A DNA stretch of 64,000 nucleotides. Origin: Struthidea cinerea (lineage: Eukaryota; Chordata; Aves; Passeriformes; Corcoracidae). Below the pieces are notes generated by a model. The model was given only the letters and a program-made list of their open reading frames with translations, was not told where the DNA came from and searched no databases. The stretch's first letter is position 1, and each line of letters opens with the position of its first letter. Both the position numbers and the translations under genes were made by a program. The stretch lies in contig VZTI01001819.1 in NCBI GenBank assembly GCA_013397865.1, positions 756,370-820,369 of the forward strand. Reading direction: 5' to 3'. Shown piece after piece: positions 60,601-64,000 of this stretch.

Positions 60601-62413
60601 CTGTGTTGCATGTTGAGTTTTAAGAGAGAGTGTTGTTGAACTTCCAGCTTTCCAGCAAGTCAGGCTCAGATTTTGGCAGTTTTTGACAGACTGACTGGCC
60701 CTAGTTTCAAACCAGCAGATCAGAGTGTTGAGCCAGTGAGGACCTTGGAAGCCACAGAGAGGAATTCTTAGGTGAAAGGAAGTTCATCTGCAGATGAGAT
60801 ATGACATCCATAAATCAGAGTGTGACTAACTTTCTTGTTAGGCAAATCCCGTTTTATATATAGATCTGACATTATGCTGTTTGCCTTTTCTAGTTGAATG
60901 ACTTTAACACTCTCTATTTTTTTTTTATAAAATTGGAAGCCATTGCTTTTAGCAACATTTTCAAATGGTCACAGTGGACTATACTTCTAGTACATATATT
61001 AAAAATCTGAATTGGGAAAATTCTGTACTTCTCAGGTGTCTTGCTGGTAAAAACAGAATTAAAGGGAGTTTGGTTAAAGGGACAGACAACACATTGTTAC
61101 TGGAATGGAAGAATGAATTTATAGTTCAGTACTGTATAAACAATTGTATTAGGTGTGGCTGAGCTGGAGTTCATTTGCGCACAGCAGCCCCCACAGTGCT
61201 TTGGAAAGGCATTGATAACACACCAGAGTTTTGGCTACTGCTGGGCAGCACTGGCATCATATCAGCTCTGTCCAACATTCCCCTCCATCAAGGGGCTGGG
61301 AGTGGGCAAGATCCTGGGAGGGGACACAACCAGGCCAGCTGAGCCAAATTAGCCAAAGGGATATTCCATACCAGATTACATCAACTCAGATATAAAAAGC
61401 TAAGGGAGGGAGGAAGAAATGGGAGCATTTGTTATTTTACAGTGTTTGCGTTCCAGAGCAGTTGCTGCATGGGCTGAAGCTCTGCTTCCCAGGAAGTGGC
61501 TGAACATCACTCATTGGTGGGAAATGGAGAATCAACCTTTTTTTCCTCTTTAATTATGTGTGTGCAAACATCTGCTAGTTTTGGTGGGTTTTTTTAGCAA
61601 GCTGCCTTATTTCAGTCTATGAGTTGTTTGTCATTTCATTTTCTCTGCCCTGTCCCGCTGAGAAGGGGAGCGATAGAACGTCTTGGTGGGCACCTGGCAT
61701 CCAGCCAAAGTCAACCCATTAGAACAATGTATGTCCTTCTCTGTTGTCTTGCATGCTGTAATACTTGCTTTTTAAATAAAAGCATAAAGGTGCAATACCA
61801 GGGTAATTGTTTGCTTCCAGAAGTGCTTTGCAGTAGTCCCACAGAGTTGTTCCCTTCTCCAAATGTGTGTGCAATTTATAATACATAGTGTGTAGAAAGC
61901 AAAAACACAGTACTTTGGCCACAGTACAGTTTCTTCATCACACCTTCTTCCTCTGCTAACTTTGAAAATTTGATTCCTCTTGCATTCCTATCATTATGAA
62001 TCCTATTGTCTTTTTTACTTACTGAATTTTGTTGTTTTCTCCTTACCATTGTTTTAATATTTAACAAAAAATGTTTAAAAGCTGCTCTTTAGTAGCTGAT
62101 ATTTGGTTGTCAGTTGTACTAAAAAGGAAGATGCTGTTTTAGAAAAGAAAGTATAATTAGGAAAAATTCTCTGAGCTCACTGAATATTTTTGACATAGTT
62201 TTTTAACTGTTTTTCCAGAGAAATCAGAATGCAGAGATGCTGCTGTAAATTCAGCAACTGCCCAAGAGCTCTTACAACATCTTGAATCTCACACCATCTC
62301 TTCCTCAGATGTGACTCATCTGCATCGGCTGAAATCCCTTGTATTGCTACAGGATATTGAGAGATTGAAAGATGCTTTGAAACAATTCCAAGAACAATCC
62401 ATGATGTCTCCTG
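172..62413 (+). CDS. ERICH1: ERICH1 coding locus, spliced, five of the coding exons (3' end outside window)
   Basis: Joined coding exons: 172-193, 15882-16076, 30259-30393, 59146-59520, 62219-62413. They total 922 nt, about 307 codons, in one open frame. All donors are GT and all acceptors AG, and all introns interrupt a codon after its first base. Conserved blocks match what I know of mammalian ERICH1 in order: N-terminal VF-(V/L)-(E/A)-K-(V/L)-L-(Q/K)-RL; RR-(L/I)-YT...PPEGYV; P/AKR-(R/K)-RIR; ISKNKKRK; AAGL..K..GV.F.YQP; a SIL(N/D)FL..TQ..YF block; and a C-terminal helical domain with SDV and LLQD.ERLK.AL. Function is poorly known in any species; the lysine/arginine clusters suggest a nuclear or nucleolar protein (inference). 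The final exon, which in mammals encodes a short C-terminal tail, was not found before 64000, so the gene is cut off by the window. Confidence 0.9.
3544..4095 (-). mobile_element. solo LTR of an avian endogenous retrovirus (family B), antisense
   Basis: Read on the minus strand it begins TGCGCTGGTTTTGGCTAGG and continues GGAGTTAATTTTCTTC, the same opening as the LTRs at 13904 and 61145. It contains a minus-strand TATA-like CATATAAA at 3848-3841 and an ATTAAA polyadenylation-type signal at 3666-3661, spaced as in an LTR. Flanks are GATTT (3539-3543) and GATTG (4096-4100), an imperfect 5-bp target duplication, so the left edge is uncertain by a few bases. No internal retroviral genes flank it. 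Assignment to a named family needs a repeat library. Confidence 0.75.
4807..5402 (+). mobile_element. solo LTR, ERVK-like, with exact 6-bp target duplication GCTCTT
   Basis: The element begins TGTTGCTGTG and ends GCAGCGTGGCA, with TG...CA termini. It is bracketed by an exact GCTCTT at 4801-4806 and 5403-5408. Six-base duplications are typical of beta/ERVK-type integration. A TATA-like CATAAAT lies at 5117-5123 and an AGTAAA polyadenylation-type signal at 5208-5213, giving a short R region, followed by a GC-rich U5. Length is 596 bp. No gag, pol or env sequence is attached, so it is a recombined solo LTR. It lies in the sense orientation of ERICH1. Confidence 0.8.
5561..6185 (-). mobile_element. 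CR1 LINE 3' fragment, antisense
   Basis: On the minus strand it runs from the region downstream of the reverse transcriptase (an open stretch with CCKKDNKLLESIQKR-type reading) into the CR1 3' UTR. It ends with the CR1 signature of a TTGGA-CTCC..GATTCTTG..CTCCCTTCCAACTCA block and ATTCTAT-type octamer repeats (plus strand 5564-5580). It is 5'-truncated near 6185, as usual for LINE insertions. Its interior is almost identical to the CR1 at 12530-13148 in the opposite orientation. The open frames across it are relics of the LINE, not a host gene. Confidence 0.88.
10240..10402 (+). mobile_element. short degenerate CR1 3' end
   Basis: The stretch CTGGTTGATCCTGCTCTGAGC ... GTCTGGAGGTCCCTTCCAGCCTTA ... 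TTCTGTG is a worn copy of the CR1 3' terminus, where the usual text is a GAGGTCCCTTCCAACC block followed by ATTCTGTG repeats. The left boundary is approximate. It is older than the copies at 5561 and 12325, judging by its decay. Confidence 0.65.
12325..13148 (+). mobile_element. CR1 LINE 3' fragment, sense, with end of ORF2
   Basis: It begins within the C-terminal part of the CR1 reverse transcriptase region (AAATTCGCAGACAATACAG, the relic of the FADDT-type motif region). It passes through the post-RT region and the 3' UTR, and ends with a TTGGAGTC..GATCCTTGTGGGTCCCTT block and a GATTTTGTGATTCTT tail. ORF2 is broken by frameshifts, although a 157-codon frame remains open at 12362-12835. It is 5'-truncated and in the same orientation as ERICH1. 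Confidence 0.88.
13904..14475 (+). mobile_element. solo LTR of family B, sense
   Basis: It starts with a slightly worn GTACTGGTTGTGG...GGAGTTAATTTTCTTCC. It includes the GAGCAGTGCTTACATAGAGTCAAGG and GGGAGGGGACACAGCTGGGACA blocks shared (inverted) with 3544-4095. A late ATTAAA signal lies at 14343-14348, and it ends in CCATGACA. Flanks are ATCTG before and ATCTA overlapping the end, a 4 of 5 match, so edges are good to about two bases. It has no internal retroviral sequence. Because it is in the gene's orientation it could in principle supply a start or polyadenylation site inside intron 1 (inference). Confidence 0.78.
15225..15242. repeat. (TA)n microsatellite
   Basis: Uninterrupted alternating A and T for 18 bases in intron 1, about 640 bases before exon 2. 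Confidence 0.9.
15882..16076 (+). CDS. ERICH1: ERICH1 coding exon 2
   Basis: The acceptor CCCTGCAG ends at 15881 and the donor is GTGAGA at 16077. Length is 195 nt, phase 1 to phase 1. It encodes residues 8-72, beginning VFLAKLLKRLYGE and continuing as a serine-rich, acidic and probably disordered linker (SSSREEAVVLENLGSKSKEQ region). The first dozen residues match the conserved ERICH1 N-terminal helix; the rest is poorly conserved, as expected for this part of the protein. Confidence 0.9.
17372..17632 (-). mobile_element. partial family B LTR, antisense
   Basis: The minus strand reads TGTGCTGGTTTTGGCTGGGG, then AGAGTTAATTTTCTTCCC and the GGCTGTGTTCTGGATCTGTG block. It then jumps to GCTGGGACAGGTGACTCAAAC and CAGAGGGATATTCCAGACC. 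These are the U3 half of the LTRs at 3544 and 13904. The downstream half is missing; the text before 17372 does not match the family. Confidence 0.7.
20317..20675 (-). mobile_element. CR1 LINE 3' fragment, antisense
   Basis: The plus strand begins CAGAGTCACAGAACAGGCC and GGTTGGAAGGGACC, the reverse complement of a CR1 3' end. It continues through the GTCCAACCTCCTGCTCAAGCAGGG and CCAGTGCTCAGTCACCC blocks to the AGCCTGTCC block. It is a different CR1 subfamily from the copies at 5561 and 12325. The right edge is approximate. Open frames on both strands here are LINE relics. Confidence 0.85.
22955..22974. repeat. poly-T tract (20 bases)
   Basis: Twenty consecutive T residues in intron 2. There is no adjacent SINE body, so it is a simple homopolymer. 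Confidence 0.9.
25877..26414 (-). mobile_element. solo LTR with exact target duplication CTGTG, carrying a 7SL-like segment
   Basis: CTGTG occurs at 25872-25876 and again at 26415-26419, flanking the element exactly. On the minus strand it opens TGTCCTAGTTCTGGCCAGGG..AGTTAATTATTTTTCACAG, a worn relative of the family B opening. It closes with CCCAAACCATCATA, its terminal CA decayed to TA. Length is 538 bp. About 140 bases near its 5' (sense) end look like the 5' domain of 7SL RNA (see 26230-26372). The rest, including an AT-rich part around 26000-26080, resembles no gene. No internal retroviral genes are present. Confidence 0.7.
26230..26372 (-). pseudogene. 7SL (SRP) RNA-like 5' domain embedded in an LTR
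   Basis: On the minus strand from 26372 the text reads GCCAGGTGCAGTGGCACATG, then CCTGTAGTCACAGCTGCTGG, AGAGGCTGAGC, AATCCAGG-like TATCCAGGAATTCCGGGCTG and CACTGTGCC. This parallels the start of vertebrate 7SL RNA (GCCGGGCGCGGTGGCGCGTG, CCTGTAGTCCCAGCTACTCG, GGAGGCTGAGG, GTCCAGGAGTTCTGGGCTG, GCTATGCC). By eye roughly three quarters of about 95 bases agree, including the exact 7SL 5' end. Similarity fades beyond about 26275 and the central and 3' domains are absent. It is therefore not a working SRP RNA gene. It could be a captured piece of 7SL inherited with the LTR family, or a separate insertion into this copy. Confidence 0.65.
26690..27307 (+). mobile_element. probable ERV-derived LTR-like block
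   Basis: This is a GC-richer island in AT-rich intron. Its right end, GAGGGGAGAGTGAGTGAG...GGCTGGGTG...CCAGGGCCAACCCACCACA, closely resembles the 3' end of the LTR at 61145-61723 and the sense 3' end of the large LTRs in intron 3. The left edge is not determined and I found no target duplication. A 223-codon minus-strand frame (26627-27298) crosses it but has no recognisable domain and follows the repeat, so I do not call it a gene. Confidence 0.45.
29882..29913. repeat. imperfect (CCAT)n microsatellite
   Basis: Tandem CCAT/CATC units with two AAAC interruptions, about 350 bases before exon 3. Confidence 0.85.
30259..30393 (+). CDS. ERICH1: ERICH1 coding exon 3
   Basis: The acceptor TTTTGTAG ends at 30258 and the donor is GTAAGT at 30394. 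Length is 135 nt, phase 1 to phase 1. It encodes residues 73-117, starting GSDDTVMSPRRIYTVDLPPE and continuing GYVAVTP, then a serine-rich tail. The RR(I/L)YT...PPEGYV block is the most diagnostic ERICH1 motif in this half of the protein and identifies the gene. A second AG four bases into the exon would break the frame, so 30259 is the chosen start. Confidence 0.92.
34252..34267. repeat. poly-A tract (16 bases)
   Basis: A homopolymer in intron 3 with no attached SINE or processed gene copy. Confidence 0.85.
35579..35702. repeat. poly-T tracts and 35-base assembly gap flanked by a near-duplicate
   Basis: Sixteen T residues (35579-35594) and a second T-run lead to a gap of 35 Ns at 35638-35672. 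The text just before it (AATTCCCCTTGTTAATTTTG) recurs just after it (AATTCCCCTAGTTAATTTTG), each followed by GG(G)TGTTGTG-like text. This may be a tandem repeat or a false duplication made when the gap was closed across the homopolymer. Confidence 0.8.
37404..38246 (-). mobile_element. solo LTR of family A, antisense, exact target duplication CCTAG
   Basis: CCTAG lies at 37399-37403 and 38247-38251, directly outside a TG...CA element of 843 bp. In sense (minus) reading it opens TGTACTGGGTTTGCATGGCC and closes with the block GGTGTCTGGCATCCAACC and TCAACCCACTACA. A minus-strand ATTAAA is at 37495-37490. The middle is a run of degenerate CTGCTCCAGCGTGGG-type short repeats. It is shorter than the family copies at 43075 and 57010. 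Overlapping frames of 60-130 codons on both strands are products of this composition, not genes. Confidence 0.88.
43075..44537 (-). mobile_element. solo LTR of family A, antisense, target duplication CTCCA, interrupted by another LTR
   Basis: CTCCA lies at 43070-43074 and 44538-44542, flanking TGTAGTGGGCTG ... AACCCAGTACA exactly. Total span is 1463 bp; removing the nested insert (43656-44030) leaves about 1088 bp, close to the 1070 bp of the copy at 57010. The sequence either side of the insert joins into the family text (GCAGGTCC / CTGCCAGGAGCC). The open frames at 43386-44370 are repeat composition. Confidence 0.9.
43656..44030 (-). mobile_element. nested ERVK-like solo LTR inside the family A LTR
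   Basis: On the minus strand it opens TGTGGGGGTCGGCAATGTC and closes ACGGTAGTAGCA, with TG...CA ends, 375 bp. It has a GGATAAAAC TATA-type site (plus strand 43847-43853), then GGGGACCCTCGGGATCGGG, and an AATAAA signal (plus strand 43784-43789) about 60 bases later, the compact U3-R-U5 plan of ERVK-type LTRs. The many intact CpGs and clean signals suggest a young insertion. The bracketing duplication is unclear: GGTCCC before and CCCTGC after share only CCC. Confidence 0.82.
46984..47048 (+). mobile_element. very short CR1 3' tail
   Basis: The text AAGAGTTGGACTTGATGATC, CTTGTGGGTCCCTTCCAACTC and ATTCTGTGATTCTGTGAT is the terminal 65 bases of CR1 with two of its octamer repeats. It is an extreme 5'-truncated insertion. 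Confidence 0.85.
50760..52290 (+). mobile_element. ancient degenerate CR1-type LINE, reverse transcriptase region
   Basis: No open frame survives, but translated pieces in shifting frames match the order of a CR1 ORF2. These are a VKEVVRKK..SFKK block near 50950; RQAKECLSKC near 51040; a KSLHxxFxxVCGK-like segment near 51200; ADVVSLNFHKVFDKAP at about 51709-51757 (the VYLDFSKAFDTVP motif of CR1 reverse transcriptase); and a QQSKSK..LWQLLG (AAVKKANRMLGIIR-like) stretch near 52165-52210. Divergence is heavy, so it is much older than the other CR1 copies here. Edges are approximate. Confidence 0.65.
53044..53061. repeat. poly-A tract (18 bases) followed by A/C-rich text
   Basis: A homopolymer of A followed by imperfect CCAA/AAAC units to about 53095. 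There is no upstream processed-gene body that I recognise. Confidence 0.8.
57010..58079 (-). mobile_element. solo LTR of family A, antisense, exact target duplication TAGAA
   Basis: TAGAA lies at 57005-57009 and 58080-58084. The element begins TGTGGTGTTTTCACTTTGG and ends CATGCAAACTCAGTATA, the terminal CA decayed to TA. Length is 1070 bp. It shares the full family text, including AGATCACTCAC..ACTGTCATGGGCAAAACAGA, a CA-rich run near 57274-57284 and the CTGCTCCAG..GTGGG repeats. It ends 1.07 kb before exon 4. The 165-codon minus frame at 57367-57864 is repeat composition. Confidence 0.88.
59146..59520 (+). CDS. ERICH1: ERICH1 coding exon 4 (basic region)
   Basis: The acceptor AATCCGCAG ends at 59145 and the donor is GTATGT at 59521. 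Length is 375 nt, phase 1 to phase 1, coding residues 118-242. Two strongly basic clusters appear: KRKRIRRKKQK near the start and KNKKRKMKKKRQKEKKR in the middle, both good nuclear or nucleolar localisation candidates. ISKNKKRK, AAGL and the DFTYQPD block match mammalian ERICH1, as does the closing SILDFLQATQQIYF. The long glutamate-rich repeat that sits between the last two blocks in human ERICH1 is absent; here only about 15 residues separate them. The exon frame runs open upstream into the intron (to 59061), which is not coding. Confidence 0.93.
59521..62218 (+). other. ERICH1: ERICH1 intron 4 (2.7 kb)
   Basis: The donor is GTATGT at 59521 and the acceptor is TTTTTCCAG ending at 62218. Apart from the LTR at 61145-61723 it is AT-rich with nothing I can name. 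Confidence 0.85.
61145..61723 (+). mobile_element. solo LTR, sense, exact target duplication ACAAT
   Basis: ACAAT lies at 61140-61144 and 61724-61728. The element opens TGTATTAGGTGTGGCTGAGC like family B. It carries AGGGATATTCCATACC and a TATA box (TATAAAAA) at 61391-61398. It closes with GGTGGGCACCTGGCATCCAGCC and TCAACCCATTAGA, which is family A's 3' end (terminal CA decayed). Length is 579 bp. It sits in the gene's orientation about 500 bases before exon 5. Confidence 0.85.
62219..62413 (+). CDS. ERICH1: ERICH1 coding exon 5 (C-terminal domain)
   Basis: The acceptor TTTTTCCAG ends at 62218 and the donor is GTAGGT at 62414. Length is 195 nt, phase 1 to phase 1, coding residues 243-307. It encodes the conserved helical C-terminal part: RDAA...AQELLQHLESH, then SSDVTHLHRLKSLVLLQDIE and RLKDALKQFQEQ. 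Mammalian ERICH1 has the same residues at matching spacing (RDAA, EELL, SH, SDV, LLLLQD, ERLK.AL). A shift to the AG two bases further on would break the frame. The following exon is not in the window. Confidence 0.93.
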
Positions 62414-64000
62414 GTAGGTACTACTCACTCATGTTCATACAGTGATTTTTTTTTGTGTGAATTAGAAGTCACATCACTTTATTTTTTTTAATTAGGAAGC
62501 TGTAAATAATTATATAATAGTAACTATATGCTTATACAAGATATGAAAGCATAATTTCCTCCAAAAATACAGTGATGTCCCTATTTTCCATTTGTTTACA
62601 ATCAATATGGAAGCTTTTCTCAATTTGCAGCAACTACAGAATACAATATGATTCAGGGGTTTAAACTAATATTTTTAAAATCTGAAATGTTTTAAGATGT
62701 AATCATATTTAAAGCATATTTTTAATACATTCCCGTGGTAGACTTTTTAAATTGAAGGAATTAACTTGTTTATCTTGGAGATTTCATTCCTCCAGTTAAG
62801 GATTCATTTTACATGCATGAGAATCAATAAAACCCATTATTTTATTTCTTCCTGGTCACCACGTGGCTTCTTTAATACACAGACTTTGCAAGCTAAATTT
62901 ACAGTTTTGGTTTTGTTTAAATATAAACATCTGGTTTAAGTTTATAAAAAATACTGTTGATAATGTAAAAATTTAAAGTTACTCTTTATAACAATATTCG
63001 GAAGTCATTCATAAAAAGAAAAATTACTGGGTTACTAAATCTTTTCATGCCTGAGGCACAGGCTCTTTCTGTTCTTTATTATAACCCCTATAATTTTAGT
63101 AGAATCTCTTCTTGTATGGGTAATAGTTCTTCAAGTGAACGTGGGATCAGCATGCAGTCCACATAAGGTATAATGATTCATTTTCCATGCAGTCTTCGTT
63201 TAGACAGTCGTTGCTACTAGTCATTAGAACTTGTGTTGCAGCATCAGACAGAAATCTACAAGACGTGCTGCATTTTCTTGCCTCCCAAAAAATTTAATCA
63301 TAGTTGAGAGCACTTGGCTATGGCATAAGAGAATCTCAACCTTTTTAGATTGTACTCCAAGTCTTTTGAAGAGTAACAGCAGAGATGACAGTAGTGTGGT
63401 AACAGTGTAGTTAAGATCATAGCCACCAGAGGCTTAGCAACAGCATTCAAAGAAGAGACATCTCCTTTTAACTTCATTAAATAATTTACAGCATAATAAT
63501 GGCTAAAGATCCTCATTAAGACTGGAGCCTCCTGAATGCCATGTGTTGGACAGAGAAAAGAGAGAATTCCTGCCTATGGAGTTCAGAGCTGATGCATTTT
63601 GAAAAGGATGCTCTTAGAGAAGTACATAAGTATTCTTTTAAGGGTAGATACACAGTATGACAACCCTTAAGGTTCTGATGGATGTGAAGTATCCACATAT
63701 ACATGGAATGAAATCCTTCTGTGCATTTCAAGCCTACGATCTCCGATCTTAGTTATGATCACATAGTCCCATTGGATGTAATACATGTGTGCAAACCAAG
63801 TAGAGCTCAACAGGAATAGTGAAGATGGTATTGGCCCTTTATGAATGAACTAATTCAGTTTCTCTTGATTAAATCCAAATGGAATTGAAGTGACAACATT
63901 CATGATATTCTTTACAGGCCTTATCTAACTTTTATACAATACAGTTGGAGTTCTGTTGGGATTTGCAGCCTTGAGACAAGTTGCTCTGTTTACTTTTGTA
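62414..64000 (+). other. ERICH1: start of ERICH1 intron 5 (continues beyond window)
   Basis: It is AT-rich with no LTR or CR1 text that I recognise. I looked for the short final exon that should encode an ISAFFSYWI-like tail and found none in any frame. The acceptor-like TTCTTTACAG ending at 63917 would meet a stop after three codons. Confidence 0.7.

Noticed and set aside
63908..63930. Candidate last ERICH1 exon after TTCTTTACAG
   Set aside because: In the required phase it gives a stop after three codons and none of the expected conserved C-terminal tail, so the true last exon is more likely beyond the window.
1..64000. CRISPR arrays, operons, tRNA or rRNA genes
   Set aside because: None seen. 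The sequence is vertebrate intronic DNA, and the only regular repeats are microsatellites, LTR-internal repeats and CR1 tails.

Overview
The window is ordinary vertebrate nuclear DNA, almost certainly from a bird. It carries CR1 LINE fragments with avian-type 3' ends, many solo endogenous-retrovirus LTRs, and one spliced gene with a CpG-island promoter and long introns. Nothing looks bacterial, viral (free) or operon-like. Most open frames here are chance or repeat-derived.

The gene is ERICH1 (glutamate-rich protein 1), on the + strand. I recognised it from conserved blocks shared with mammalian ERICH1: a short N-terminus, an RRxYT...PPEGYV block, a lysine/arginine-rich ISKNKKRK block, a SIL-FL-TQ--YF block and a C-terminal helical domain. 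Five coding exons are visible: 172-193, 15882-16076, 30259-30393, 59146-59520 and 62219-62413. They join in one frame with canonical GT/AG sites, and every intron is in phase 1. The last coding exon and 3' UTR lie beyond position 64000. About 307 codons are present.

Layout: 1-600 is a GC-rich, CCAAT-containing, TATA-less promoter/CpG island with exon 1. Intron 1 (194-15881) holds an ERVK solo LTR, two other LTRs and three CR1 copies. Two of those CR1 copies are inverted and unusually similar in their interior. Intron 2 (16077-30258) holds an LTR fragment, a CR1, an LTR carrying a 7SL RNA-like segment, and a further LTR-like block. Intron 3 (30394-59145) holds a sequencing gap, three large antisense solo LTRs (one interrupted by a nested ERVK LTR), a CR1 tail and an ancient degenerate CR1. 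Intron 4 (59521-62218) holds one sense LTR just upstream of exon 5.

Repeat boundaries are well supported where I found exact target-site duplications: GCTCTT, CTGTG, CCTAG, CTCCA, TAGAA and ACAAT. I found no convincing new gene system. The most unusual item is the 7SL-like segment inside an LTR at about 26230-26372. Next is the mosaic identity between the inverted CR1 copies at 5561-6167 and 12530-13148.
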